This document shows, piece by piece, positions 36,803 through 45,299 of a DNA stretch of 62,789 bases. Position 1 is the stretch's first letter, and every line of letters starts with the position of its first letter. The notes beneath the pieces were generated by a model. The model had not been told where the DNA came from and made no database searches. It saw nothing but the letters and a program-made list of their open reading frames with translations. Source of the DNA: Candidatus Gemmiger avistercoris (GTDB lineage Bacteria > Bacillota > Clostridia > Oscillospirales > Ruminococcaceae); NCBI GenBank assembly GCA_019116705.1, contig DXBF01000062.1:1-62789 (forward strand), in the 5' to 3' direction. A program made the position numbers and the translations under genes.

Positions 36803-38089
36803 ATGGCACTTTCCTGTTTTGTCCCGGCGGATATTCTGCTGCCCGCGGCCGGTACGCCGCTGGACCCCTGGGCCTGCATCGCAGTGGATCAGTTTACCTC
36901 CCAGCCGGATTACTGGCAGCGCGCGGAGGCTCTGGCGCAGGGGAAACCCAGCACGCTGCATATCGTGCTGCCGGAAGCCTACCTCGGCACGCCCGGGGAG
37001 GAAGAACGGCTGCGGACCATCCGCAGCACGATGGAGCGGTACCGGGCCGGCGTCCTCACGCGGAAGATCCACGGCTATGTATATGTGGAGCGCACCCAGC
37101 TGGACGGCAGCATCCGCCAGGGGCTGGTGGGCGCGGTGGACCTGGAAGCCTACGAGTATACGCCGGGCAGCCGCTCCGCCATACGTCCCAGTGAGAGCAC
37201 AGTGGTGGAACGTATCCCGCCGCGGCTCAAAGTGCGCCGCGGCGCGCTGCTGGAGACCCCCCATGTGATGATGCTGGCGGATGACGCCGCCCGGACGCTG
37301 ATCGAGCCGGTGGGGGCCTGCAAAGAGGAGCTGCCGCTGCTGTATGACGGGGAACTGATGCTGGGCGGCGGGCACCTGCGCGGCTGGGCCGTGGAGGAAC
37401 CGCAGCGGATCGCGGCCATCGACGCGGCGCTGGCGGCGCTGGCCGACCCGGACGCCTTTGCCCGCCGCTGGCCCGCTGCAGCAGGGCAGACGCCCATGGT
37501 GTTGGCGGTGGGGGACGGCAACCACAGCCTGGCCACCGCCAAAGCCTACTGGGAGGAACTGAAACCGGGCCTGACGGAAGAGCAGCGGGCGGTCCACCCG
37601 GCGCGCTGGTGCCTGGCCGAAGTGTGCAATGTACACAGCCCTGCCATCGAGATCGAACCCATCCATCGGGTGGTGTTCGGCGTGACGGCACAGGAACTCT
37701 ACCGGGACCTGGATCGCTGGGATCGCGGCAATCCGCCCCGGCCCCGGGCGCCGGTCCAGCGCTTCCGTCTGGCGGACCGGCAGGGGGAACGGGAAGTGCA
37801 GTGGCAGAACCCCGTTGCGCCGTTGACGGTGGGCAGCGTGGAGGCGTTCCTGGCTTCCTGGCTGCCCGCACATCCCGGAGCCCATGTGGATTATATCCAT
37901 GGCGCATCTGCGGCGCTGGCGCTGGCTGCGCGGCCGGGGGCGCCGGCTGTGGCGATCCTGCTGCCGGATCTGGCCAAATCGGACCTGTTCCGCGGTGTGG
38001 TGTTGGGCGGCGTACTGCCGCGCAAGACCTTCAGTATGGGCCATGCGGAGGAAAAACGCTATTACAATGAATGCCGGGTCATCGGCTGA
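36803..38089 (+). CDS. DUF1015 family protein
   Basis: A 428-residue cytoplasmic protein of the DUF1015 family. It has the opening FVPADILLPAA...WACIAVDQFTSQPDYW, VVERIPPRLKVRRGALLETP near residue 135, and VLAVGDGNHSLATAKAYW near residue 235. The last corresponds to the family's DGHHR-like motif, seen also in ParB/SerK-type nucleotide hydrolases or kinases. No reaction is established for this branch. It follows the RnfA-like gene by 12 nt with TAAGGAGG, in one operon. The C-terminus (GHAEEKRYYNECR) is conserved-looking and polar. Confidence 0.85.
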   Translation: MALSCFVPADILLPAAGTPLDPWACIAVDQFTSQPDYWQRAEALAQGKPSTLHIVLPEAYLGTPGEEERLRTIRSTMERYRAGVLTRKIHGYVYVERTQLDGSIRQGLVGAVDLEAYEYTPGSRSAIRPSESTVVERIPPRLKVRRGALLETPHVMMLADDAARTLIEPVGACKEELPLLYDGELMLGGGHLRGWAVEEPQRIAAIDAALAALADPDAFARRWPAAAGQTPMVLAVGDGNHSLATAKAYWEELKPGLTEEQRAVHPARWCLAEVCNVHSPAIEIEPIHRVVFGVTAQELYRDLDRWDRGNPPRPRAPVQRFRLADRQGEREVQWQNPVAPLTVGSVEAFLASWLPAHPGAHVDYIHGASAALALAARPGAPAVAILLPDLAKSDLFRGVVLGGVLPRKTFSMGHAEEKRYYNECRVIG

Positions 38090-38105
38090 GAGATACAGGT
38101 GAAGT

Positions 38106-38594
38106 ATGGAAAAGAACGAACAAAGCAGTTCTTCGGCTCCGCGCCGGCGGCGTCGCCGCCGCGGTTCCGGGAAGGGGAGCGCCCAGGCGGCTGCCCAGCA
38201 GGCCCAGCGCGAACCCAGGGAAGCAACGGAAAAAAATACCGCGAAAGAGGGAAAGAAAGCCCCCCGCAGCGCAGCGCCGAATCAGGAAGACGGGCGCAGC
38301 CGCCATCGCGGTCAGTCGAAAAAGCCGGAAGGGCAGGGCAGTGCCCGTGGCGGGAACGCCCCCGCGCGGGAACCCCGGCAGCCCCACGCACCGGCGCCGC
38401 GGCGCACGGCCCGCGGACGCCATGCGGCGGAGGACGACCCCGGGCTGGTGCTCATCACCCGCCGCCCGCCCAAACAGAAATTTGCCAACTTTGAGGAATA
38501 TCTGGCCGCCCACGGCGGCATGACGGCGCCGCTTCCGGAGGAAGAAGGCTCCGGCGCTGTGCCTGCCGTGCCGGTGGCCGGCGGGGATGCATGA
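38106..38594 (+). CDS. Arg/Ala/Pro-rich basic protein of unknown function
   Basis: A 162-residue, strongly basic and probably disordered protein. It begins with a run of seven arginines (APRRRRRRRGSGKG, residues 11-24) and continues with Arg/Gln/Ala/Pro-rich sequence. Only the C-terminal segment DPGLVLITRRPPKQKFANFEEY (about 112-133) looks ordered and conserved. Such tails often bind nucleic acid or ribosomes; this is inference. It sits between DUF1015 and rlmA, overlapping rlmA by 4 nt, so it may relate to rRNA work. ATG 38106 follows CAGGTGA. Confidence 0.75.
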   Translation: MEKNEQSSSSAPRRRRRRRGSGKGSAQAAAQQAQREPREATEKNTAKEGKKAPRSAAPNQEDGRSRHRGQSKKPEGQGSARGGNAPAREPRQPHAPAPRRTARGRHAAEDDPGLVLITRRPPKQKFANFEEYLAAHGGMTAPLPEEEGSGAVPAVPVAGGDA

Positions 38595-39406
38595 CCCCGG
38601 AAGGCGTCCGGGCACTGCGCTGCCCGGTATGCGGTGGGCCGCTGGAACAGAAAGACCGCGCGCTGCGCTGCCCGAAACGGCACAGCTTTGATCTGGCGCG
38701 GGAAGGCTATGTGAACCTGCTGGCCATCCAGCGCAGGCACACGCGGGAACCGGGGGACAGCAGGGAAATGGTGCGCGCGCGCCGGGCGTTTCTGGCCTCG
38801 GGCGCTTATGCGCCGCTGATGCAGGCGCTGGCGGATGTCTGCGCGCAGCTGCCCCACAGGCAGGTCGTGGATGCGGGCTGCGGCGAGGGCAGTTACGACC
38901 GCTTTCTCTGCGACGCTCTGCCCGGCGTGCAGATCGTGGGGTTCGACCTTTCCAGGGAGGCCGTGCGGCTGGCGGCCAAACTGGTGCCGGAAGCGGCCTT
39001 CTGCGTCGGCGGCAGTTTCAGCGCCCCCGTGCGCGACGGCTGGGCCGATTTGGTGCTCAATATCTTTTCGCCCTTTGCCGGGGCGGAATTCCGGCGGATG
39101 CTGCGCCCCGGCGGGCGGCTGGTCTATGCGGTCCCCACGGCCCGCCATCTGTTCGGCATGAAAGAGGTCCTCTACGCCGCGCCCTATGAAAACGAGGTCA
39201 GGAACGTCGCCTACGAGGGGTTCGAGCTGGAAGAGGAACGCGAATCGTCCGCTGTGCTGACGCTGCGCGGGGAACGTGTGCAGCAGCTGTTTGCCATGAC
39301 GCCCTATTACTGGAACACCCCGGCGGAAGGGGCGGCCCGTCTGGCGGCCTGTACGGAACTGACTACGGAGATCGGCTTCCGCTACCTGGTCTACCGCAGA
39401 ATATGA
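38591..39406 (+). CDS. rlmA: 23S rRNA (guanine-N1)-methyltransferase, RlmA family
   Basis: A 271-residue SAM-dependent enzyme methylating a guanine in 23S rRNA helix 35 (G745 or G748 type). The N-terminal zinc finger is CPVCGGPL with CPKRHSFDLAREGYVNLL (four zinc ligands: three Cys, one His, residues 11-32). The Rossmann domain has VVDAGCGEGSYDRFL near residue 92 and LNIFSPFAGAEF RmlR-type text at the catalytic face. It closes the rpe operon and overlaps the upstream gene by 4 nt. Which guanine is modified cannot be told from sequence alone. Confidence 0.9.
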   Translation: MTPEGVRALRCPVCGGPLEQKDRALRCPKRHSFDLAREGYVNLLAIQRRHTREPGDSREMVRARRAFLASGAYAPLMQALADVCAQLPHRQVVDAGCGEGSYDRFLCDALPGVQIVGFDLSREAVRLAAKLVPEAAFCVGGSFSAPVRDGWADLVLNIFSPFAGAEFRRMLRPGGRLVYAVPTARHLFGMKEVLYAAPYENEVRNVAYEGFELEEERESSAVLTLRGERVQQLFAMTPYYWNTPAEGAARLAACTELTTEIGFRYLVYRRI

Positions 39407-39410
39407 AACA

Positions 39411-39446
39411 GCAAAGGCCCGCTGCCATATGGCAGCGGGCCTTTGC
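39411..39446. terminator. Bidirectional terminator after rlmA
   Basis: A 16-bp perfect stem, GCAAAGGCCCGCTGCC and its complement, around ATAT; TTTT follows a few bases downstream on the plus strand. The converging small gene ends just beyond it. Confidence 0.82.
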
Positions 39447-39451
39447 GCGTT

Positions 39452-39757
39452 TTATAAATCGTCGGCGTCCTGGGTGGGGGTCTCGTACGTTTCCTGAGCA
39501 GGAACGCCGGTCCAGCTGCCCAGCGGGTCCTGACGGCTGGCGGTGCCCGCCCCGGGCTGTTCCTGCGGCCCGCTGGGAACGTCCTGCACAGTGTCCGGCC
39601 GGTATTCCGGCCCACGCAGGGCGTTTTGCGTTCCCAGCCTGCGGGCGTTCTCACCGGGGTCCTGGCGGAACGCGGCGTCGGTGATTTCCCCCAGATCGGT
39701 CCAGAAGTCTTCGCGTTCGTCCTCCGCACCGCGGGGACCGAATGGTTCGTGCAACAT
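39452..39757 (-). CDS. Small acidic hypothetical protein
   Basis: A 101-residue, soluble, acidic protein (EDEREDFWTDLGEITDAAF near the N-terminus, TPTQDADDL at the end) without recognised domain. It is judged real because ATG 39757 has a strong AAAGGAGG site, the frame ends at a terminator shared with rlmA, and it diverges from its neighbour with its own upstream region. Function unknown. Confidence 0.6.
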   Translation of the reverse strand: MLHEPFGPRGAEDEREDFWTDLGEITDAAFRQDPGENARRLGTQNALRGPEYRPDTVQDVPSGPQEQPGAGTASRQDPLGSWTGVPAQETYETPTQDADDL

Positions 39758-39837
39758 AACAGTTCTCCTCCTTTGGTATACCGGCGGGCCGGACGGCCCA
39801 CACTATACCTAGATTCTGACACGGAGAGGTGCTGTTT

Positions 39838-40713
39838 ATGCGTTCACGGGGCGCTGTTTTTTGGTATAGTCTGGGGTTGACGCTGCTGTTGCTGCTGCCG
39901 ATGATCGGCCTGACCTGGTTCTTTGTGCGCCAGCGGCAGCAGCAGAACGAACTGCGGCAGGCGGCGGCCGAACGCGGCGGGCTGGCTGTCGAACAGGGGG
40001 CACAGGACAGTTGGCGGGCTCTGCTGGTGGTACAGCAGGAAGAACCCGGGTTCGTTCTGGTGCGGGTGGACGGCCCCGTGCAGACGGTGACCCTCTGTGC
40101 CCTGCCGGGGGAACTGCAGGTGCAGGCGCCCGCCGGGACGACCACTCTAGCGGACTGCACGCTTTCTGCCGGGCCGGGGCGGGCGGCCCAGCTGCTGCAG
40201 CAGACCCTCGCCACCGGGGAGACGGCCCGGAGCACGCTGTATTACCTGGCGGCCACGCCGGACTGCTGGGCCGATTGCGTGGGGTCTGAGATCACGGCCC
40301 GCCTGGATACGGCAGCCCTGCTTACGAAGGAGGAGCGGGAGCAGATTGGCTACGGGGAGGATTCCGTGGCGGAGGTCAGCGCGGGGGAAGCGCCGGAGCT
40401 GATCGCCCGCCTGCAAAGCTGCCAGGAGACGCCCGGCCGGCGGGCGGATATGCGCGCGGCAGTATGGGAAGCGTTTGCCCGCCAGAATACCAGCCTGCTG
40501 GCCGGGATGCCCCAGGCCTGGCGGGAGCACAGCGCCCGCACGCTGACCGACCTGATGGCGACGGATCTGGCGGGATGGGAGGCCACGCTGAACTATATCT
40601 CCGGGCAGCCCGGCCTGAAGGTGGAATACTGTACCGCCGGGACCCGGGCTGCGGGCGGGGAAGTGGTACTGAACGAGGAAGGCGTCCGCACGGTGAAGGA
40701 ACTGCTGCAATAA
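39838..40713 (+). CDS. Membrane-anchored protein, possibly a degenerate LCP (LytR-CpsA-Psr) domain
   Basis: A 291-residue protein with one N-terminal membrane helix (residues 9-31) and an extracytoplasmic domain. GFVLVRVDGPVQTVTLCALPGE, followed by TTLADCTLSAGPGRAAQLLQ, mirrors the LCP order of a value strand, an IPRDT-type motif, and an NAAYAYGG-type helix. The catalytic arginines of true LCP enzymes (IPRD) are absent (LPGEL here). It could be an inactive LCP paralogue or an unrelated fold. ATG 39838 has 9-nt spacing to GGAGAG; the in-frame GTG 39829 abuts the site. Confidence 0.6.
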   Translation: MRSRGAVFWYSLGLTLLLLLPMIGLTWFFVRQRQQQNELRQAAAERGGLAVEQGAQDSWRALLVVQQEEPGFVLVRVDGPVQTVTLCALPGELQVQAPAGTTTLADCTLSAGPGRAAQLLQQTLATGETARSTLYYLAATPDCWADCVGSEITARLDTAALLTKEEREQIGYGEDSVAEVSAGEAPELIARLQSCQETPGRRADMRAAVWEAFARQNTSLLAGMPQAWREHSARTLTDLMATDLAGWEATLNYISGQPGLKVEYCTAGTRAAGGEVVLNEEGVRTVKELLQ

Positions 40714-40718
40714 AAAAA

Positions 40719-40752
40719 GCCGCCCGCCGGTTTGTCCGGGCGGGCGGCTGCT
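40719..40752. terminator. Bidirectional terminator between the LCP-like gene and the ABC transporter
   Basis: GCCGCCCGCCGG pairs with CCGGGCGGGCGGC around a TTTGT loop, with an A run on one side. Confidence 0.75.
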
Positions 40753-40765
40753 GCCGCGGCAGCGG

Positions 40766-41506
40766 TCATTGCTGGCGGAAGCGGGCAAGGAACTCCACGG
40801 TGCGCGGGTTCTGCGGGTGCTCAAAAATATCGGTGGGGGTGCCTTCCTCTGCGATCACGCCGTCGGCCATGTAGACCACACGGCTGGAAACATCCCGGGC
40901 AAAGGCCATCTCATGGGTAACGACGATCATCGTCAGGCCGTCGGCGGCCAGCTGCCGCATGACGGCCAGCACCTCGCCCACCATCTGCGGGTCCAGGGCC
41001 GAGGTCGGCTCGTCAAACAGCAGCACTTCCGGCTGCATCGAAAGCGCGCGCGCAATGGCTACGCGCTGTTTCTGCCCGCCCGAGAGCTGCCGCGGCTTGG
41101 CGTGGATGTAGGGGGCCATGCCCACTTTTTCCAGGTTTTCCAGCGCGGTGCGGCGGGCGGTATCCTTGTCCTGACCGAGCACATAGCGCAGGCCGGCGGT
41201 GCAGTTTTCCAGCACCGTCATGTTGTTGAACAAATTGAAACTCTGGAACACCATGCCCACCTTGGCGCGGTAGGCGCAGGGGTCGAAGCCCTTGGCGGTG
41301 ATCTCCTGCCCGTGGAACAGCACGGCGCCGTTGGTGGGGGTCTCCAGCAGGTTGATGCAGCGCAGCAAGGTGGACTTGCCGCTGCCCGAAGCGCCGATCA
41401 CACAGGTAACGTCGCCGGAGTCCACCGTGAAATCCACGTCGCGCAGCACCACGTGGGTGCCGAAACTCTTGGACAGGTGCCGTACTTCGATGATATGCTC
41501 AGACAT
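40766..41506 (-). CDS. Polar amino acid ABC transporter, ATPase subunit (GlnQ/HisP-like)
   Basis: A 246-residue ATP-binding subunit energising amino acid uptake. Walker [15 protein letters not shown] is near residue 38, the Q-loop [17 protein letters not shown] follows, then the signature [16 protein letters not shown], Walker [12 protein letters not shown] and the H-loop VVTHEMAFA. This is the classical PAAT family. It overlaps the permease gene by 8 nt and is last in the three-gene operon. Confidence 0.95.
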   Translation of the reverse strand: MSEHIIEVRHLSKSFGTHVVLRDVDFTVDSGDVTCVIGASGSGKSTLLRCINLLETPTNGAVLFHGQEITAKGFDPCAYRAKVGMVFQSFNLFNNMTVLENCTAGLRYVLGQDKDTARRTALENLEKVGMAPYIHAKPRQLSGGQKQRVAIARALSMQPEVLLFDEPTSALDPQMVGEVLAVMRQLAADGLTMIVVTHEMAFARDVSSRVVYMADGVIAEEGTPTDIFEHPQNPRTVEFLARFRQQ

Positions 41507-42320
41507 GGGCGGCGCCCCCCTTCATATCCAGATTCTGGGACTCGTAGTTGGGGTCCGGGGCATTGTACATGCCGCTGGTGTAGGCCAGCGTGTCGGTGGT
41601 GTTCAGGTCGTAGTTCTGGGGGCCGTCCAGCGCCTTCTCCCACAGGCGCAGCAGGTAGCTGGCCAGCAGCGTCATCGTCAGGTAGATCACCATCACGATG
41701 CTGGCGCTTTCAAAGTAAGTGTACAGCGCGCCCACCACGCTCTTGTGGACGAAGAACAGGTCGGTGATGGAGATGACCGACAGCACCGAGGTATCCTTGA
41801 TGTTGATGATGAAATTGTTGCCGATCTGCGGGATGATGTTGCGCAGGGCCTGGGGCAGGATCACATGCACCATGGTCTGCCAGTGGTTCATGCCGATGGC
41901 CATGGCGCCTTCGGTCTGGCCGGGGTCGATGGAAACGATGCCGCCGCGCACGGTCTCGGCCATGTAGGCGCCGGTGTTGATGGAAACGATCAGGAACCCG
42001 GCGGCCCACATATCCAGCTTGACGCCGAACTGCATCAGGCCGTAGTAGATGAACACCGCCTGCACGATCATGGGGGTGCCGCGGAACAGTTCCACATAGC
42101 AGCGCAGCACGCCGTGCAGCAGGTGCAGCAGGCCGCGCTTCCAGGCGGGGTCACGCTGTTTGTCGACGGGGATGGTCTGCATGGCGCCCACGGCAAAGCC
42201 GATCAGGCAGCCAAAAAAGGTGCCGACCAGCGCCAGCAGCAGCGTGGTGCCGGCGCCGCGCAGGTAAGAAAAGCCGTACTGCTGCAATATGTTGGCGCAG
42301 TTTTCAAAAAAGTTTTGCAT
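41499..42320 (-). CDS. Polar amino acid ABC transporter, permease
   Basis: A 273-residue HisM/GlnP-type permease with about five membrane helices. [20 protein letters not shown] opens the domain, and the EAA loop [20 protein letters not shown] plus ALRNIIP is near residue 155. The C-terminal 45 residues after [10 protein letters not shown] are polar and unusual, ending MKGGAAHV. It works with the ATPase downstream and the binding lipoprotein upstream. ATG 42320 follows AAAGGAG. Confidence 0.95.
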   Translation of the reverse strand: MQNFFENCANILQQYGFSYLRGAGTTLLLALVGTFFGCLIGFAVGAMQTIPVDKQRDPAWKRGLLHLLHGVLRCYVELFRGTPMIVQAVFIYYGLMQFGVKLDMWAAGFLIVSINTGAYMAETVRGGIVSIDPGQTEGAMAIGMNHWQTMVHVILPQALRNIIPQIGNNFIINIKDTSVLSVISITDLFFVHKSVVGALYTYFESASIVMVIYLTMTLLASYLLRLWEKALDGPQNYDLNTTDTLAYTSGMYNAPDPNYESQNLDMKGGAAHV

Positions 42321-42362
42321 GGGGGAACTCCTTTACTGATCCAGCCCGGGGCGGCATGCCAT

Positions 42363-42395
42363 TGCCCCAGGCGGGCGCAAAGGCCGTCTGGGGCA
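42363..42395 (-). promoter_or_regulatory. Intergenic hairpin between binding-protein and permease genes
   Basis: TGCCCCAG and CTGGGGCA form a perfect 8-bp stem in the 83-nt gap, with no T run after it. Such hairpins commonly stabilise the upstream mRNA and keep binding protein in excess. Confidence 0.45.
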
Positions 42396-42403
42396 GGGGG
42401 TGC

Positions 42404-43264
42404 TTATTTACTCAGCGGCTGCACGCTGATGGCTTCGTCCATCATTGCGTTGTAGTCGTCGGTGGTCATGGTGGCCAGCACCTCGTTGATGGCCTCCTGC
42501 AGCGCGGTGTTGCCTTTTTTCATCGAGATGCCGATGTTGATCTCTTCCTCGCTGACCTGGAAGTCATTCTCGCCGCCGCCAAAGTCCAGCGCCACAAGGT
42601 CGGGGTAGGCGGCCACGGCGGCCTGGGCGGTGGGGCGGTCGGTCACAACGACGTCGCACGCGCCACTGTCCAGCGCCACCAGCATGGCGGGCGCAGTTTC
42701 CTGCGCGGGCAGGATGTCAGCCTCGGGGATCTGCGGCAGGCAGATGTCATACCAGATGGTGCCCAGCTGGCTGGTGCAGACCGCGCCGCTCAGGTCAGCG
42801 ACGCTCTGCGCGTTGGCGTAGGGGCCGTCCTTCTTGACCAGCGTGATGATGGAAGCGTAGTAGTACGGGTCAGAAAAATCGACCTGCGCCGCACGTTCGC
42901 TGGTGATGGACTGGCCGGCGATGACGCAGTCGACGTCGCCGGTCATCACGGCGGGGATCAGGCTGTCCCAGTCCAGCTTGACGATCTGGACCTCCTGGCC
43001 CAGCGCCTCGGCGATCTTCTTGGCCATCATCACGTCGTAGCCATAGGCGTAGTCGCTGGAATCCCGGATCTGCACGGCGCCGTTGGCATCATCGCTCTGG
43101 GTCCAGTTGTAAGGGGCGTAGGCACACTCCATGGCTACGGTCAGCGTGGCGGGATCGCCGTCGCCGTCCGGCACATCGGAAGCCCCGGTGCTGGAACCGC
43201 AGGCGGCCAGGCTCAGCGCCAGCGCGGCAGCCAGGCTCAGGCTTGCTGCTTTTTTCAACTTCAT
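42404..43264 (-). CDS. Polar amino acid ABC transporter, substrate-binding lipoprotein
   Basis: A 286-residue extracytoplasmic receptor. The signal MKLKKAASLSLAAALALSLAAC ends in lipobox LAAC, so it is anchored by lipid. The SBP family 3 fold is shown by YAYGYDVMMAKKIAEALGQE, VDCVIAGQSITSERAAQVDF and the hinge-region text that follows. The ligand is an amino acid, not determined. ATG 43264 follows AAAGGAGG. The gene lies behind a leader with a terminator-like hairpin, so it may be attenuated. Confidence 0.94.
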   Translation of the reverse strand: MKLKKAASLSLAAALALSLAACGSSTGASDVPDGDGDPATLTVAMECAYAPYNWTQSDDANGAVQIRDSSDYAYGYDVMMAKKIAEALGQEVQIVKLDWDSLIPAVMTGDVDCVIAGQSITSERAAQVDFSDPYYYASIITLVKKDGPYANAQSVADLSGAVCTSQLGTIWYDICLPQIPEADILPAQETAPAMLVALDSGACDVVVTDRPTAQAAVAAYPDLVALDFGGGENDFQVSEEEINIGISMKKGNTALQEAINEVLATMTTDDYNAMMDEAISVQPLSK

Positions 43265-43303
43265 GGTAAATTCCTCCTTTGGGCCATTCCCTCCATGGCC
43301 ATC

Positions 43304-43335
43304 AAAAACCCCGGTATCCTTGCGGAATACCGGGG
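43304..43335 (-). terminator. Terminator-type hairpin in the leader of the ABC operon
   Basis: On the minus strand an arm starting CCCCGGTATTCC (43335 downwards) pairs with GGATACCGGGG (43319-43309) around GCAA, followed by TTTTT. It lies after the promoter and before the binding-protein gene, so it can act as an attenuator as well as the cstA terminator. Confidence 0.75.
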
Positions 43336-43341
43336 CCTGTT

Positions 43342-43392
43342 TCAATCCCGGCGGCAATACGGTACGGCCTGTGGCCCCGCCGTTGCAGCCAT
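43342..43392 (-). other. Possible leader peptide frame, 16 codons
   Basis: MAATAGPQAVPYCRRD with ATG at 43392 and TGA at 43342. The ATG falls about where transcription should start, so it would be leaderless. No ribosome binding site. Speculative. Confidence 0.25.
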
Positions 43393-43398
43393 ACAGGT

Positions 43399-43427
43399 AT
43401 TGTACGCGAACAGACTTACTTTGTCAA
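43399..43427 (-). promoter_or_regulatory. Promoter of the amino acid ABC operon
   Basis: Minus-strand TTGACA (43422-43427), 17-nt spacer, TACAAT (43399-43404), giving a leader of about 130 nt. Confidence 0.82.
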
Positions 43428-43457
43428 GCGTTTGTGTACTGTTTGCAAGGCAAATTT

Positions 43458-45155
43458 TCAGCGTGCAGCGGCCTTTTCGCTGTCTTTCTGGGCAGCCAGG
43501 TAGGCGCGCAGCGAGTTGACCACGATGGTCAGGCCCAGAGCGATGAGCAGCACCGCGATGATGAGCTGCAGCCCCTCCACCCAGAAGGTGGCGCTGCCGG
43601 CCATGTAGGCCTGCACCATGGCGATGAGCCGCTGCACCAGCGCCGTGAAGGTGACGCAGAGCATGATGATCAGCGGCGGGAACAGCATCTTGTTGCTGCG
43701 CCCGGTGACCTTCAAAAAGACGCAGAGCGTGGCCAGCACCAGCGCGCTGAGCAGCTGGTTGGCGGAACCGAACAGCGGCCAGATGTTGGAGTAGCCGATC
43801 TTGGCCAGGATGAAGCCGTAGACCAGCGTGATGATGGTGGACACATAGGTGTTGCACAGGAACTTGCGCCAGGGGGCGGCGTGCTCCATATCGTCCACGC
43901 TGAACAGCTCCTGCCAGCTCATGCGGCCGATGCGGGAGACGGCGTCCAGACTGGTCAGCGCCAGGGCGGAGACGCACATGGTCATGAAGCACTGGGCTAC
44001 ATAGACCGGCACGCCGAACATCTCAAAGAAACCGGCCACGCCGGAGGAGAAGATCTGGAAGGGGGTGCCGGCCGCAGGGGTGCCGTCGGCCGCAGCAGCC
44101 GCACCGGCCACGCAGAGGGCCAGCACGGCCAGCAGGCTCTCGGTGACCATGGCGCCGTACCCCACCTTGAGCATGTCCTTCTCATTCTCGATGGTCTTGG
44201 AGGACGTGCCCGAGGATACCAGGCTGTGGAAGCCGGACACCGCGCCGCAGGCCACCGTGACGAAGAGGATGGGGAACAGGTCGCCCAGGCTGTCGCTGTG
44301 GAACCCGGTGTAGACCGGCAGGTTCATGGTGGGATGGGCCACCAGGATGCCCACTACCGCGCCGAGGATCATACCGGCGAACATAAACGTGGTCATGGCG
44401 TCCCGGGGCTGCTTGAGCAGCCACATGGGCAGCACAGCGGTGAAGAAGATGTAGACGAAGGTGATGTACAGCCAGGCCTCTTTGCCCAGGATCAGCGGCG
44501 CGGTCATGCCCAGCGCCAGCGAGACGACGGTGCAGACCAGGGCCACGGCGGCTTCCTTCCAGCCTTTGAAGTGGCACTTGCGCTGCAGCAGGCCGAACAC
44601 GATGGCAAAGGCGATGAAGAACAGCGAGATGCTGCCCGCCGCGCCGTTGGTCTGGGCCACGGCGGCCAGTGCGCCGTCGGTGTCATAGGCATTGAAGGTA
44701 CCGGCTACCATGTCGGCGAAAGCCGCCACCACCAGGCCGCAGAACAGCCAGCTGAAAACGAGGAACAGTTTGCGGCCGGTCTTGCCGATGTACTTCTCGA
44801 TCAGCAGGCCCATGGATTTGCCGTCATTCTTCACGCTGGCGTACAGGGCGCCGAAGTCGGTCACCGCGCCGAAGAAGATGCCGCCCAGCAGGATCCACAG
44901 CAGCACCGGCAGCCAGCCGAAGGCGGCGGCCTGGATGGCGCCGGTCACAGGGCCCGCGCCCGCGATCGAAGAAAACTGGTGGCTGAACACCGTCCAGCCG
45001 TTGGTAGGTACGTAGTCTTTGCCGTCCTCCAGCCGCACAGCAGGAGTTTTGGCGTTGGGGTCGATGCCCCACTTTTTGGCGATCCAGCGGCCATACCCGG
45101 CGTACGCACAAACCAGGCAGACCGCTGCGATCAGAACGATCACAAGCGTATTCAT
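43458..45155 (-). CDS. cstA: CstA-family pyruvate/peptide transporter
   Basis: A 565-residue carbon-starvation protein with about 16 membrane segments. Family marks are the opening CAYAGYGRWIAKKWGIDPNA, PTNGWTVFSHQFSSIAGAGP near residue 50, FGAVTDFGALYASVKNDGKS near 96, and SGFHSLVSSGTSSKTIENE near 310. Characterised relatives import pyruvate by proton symport, and some affect peptide uptake. Single gene with its own promoter; ATG 45155 follows AAAGAGGGAG. Confidence 0.93.
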   Translation of the reverse strand: MNTLVIVLIAAVCLVCAYAGYGRWIAKKWGIDPNAKTPAVRLEDGKDYVPTNGWTVFSHQFSSIAGAGPVTGAIQAAAFGWLPVLLWILLGGIFFGAVTDFGALYASVKNDGKSMGLLIEKYIGKTGRKLFLVFSWLFCGLVVAAFADMVAGTFNAYDTDGALAAVAQTNGAAGSISLFFIAFAIVFGLLQRKCHFKGWKEAAVALVCTVVSLALGMTAPLILGKEAWLYITFVYIFFTAVLPMWLLKQPRDAMTTFMFAGMILGAVVGILVAHPTMNLPVYTGFHSDSLGDLFPILFVTVACGAVSGFHSLVSSGTSSKTIENEKDMLKVGYGAMVTESLLAVLALCVAGAAAAADGTPAAGTPFQIFSSGVAGFFEMFGVPVYVAQCFMTMCVSALALTSLDAVSRIGRMSWQELFSVDDMEHAAPWRKFLCNTYVSTIITLVYGFILAKIGYSNIWPLFGSANQLLSALVLATLCVFLKVTGRSNKMLFPPLIIMLCVTFTALVQRLIAMVQAYMAGSATFWVEGLQLIIAVLLIALGLTIVVNSLRAYLAAQKDSEKAAAR

Positions 45156-45206
45156 GATTGTTTCTCCCTCTTTCCTTATATAGTATTACAATCGCTTGCC
45201 TTCTTA

Positions 45207-45235
45207 CTTTAACGCGCACGGGCGCCGTCTGTCAA
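45207..45235 (-). promoter_or_regulatory. Putative promoter of cstA
   Basis: Minus-strand TTGACA (45230-45235), 17-nt spacer, TTAAAG (45207-45212). The -35 is perfect, the -10 weak. Confidence 0.5.
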
Positions 45236-45299
45236 TAAACTGTTAATAATTTGGTAGAGTAACAAATATTTATGCAGAAAAGTAGAAAAAATATAGGAT

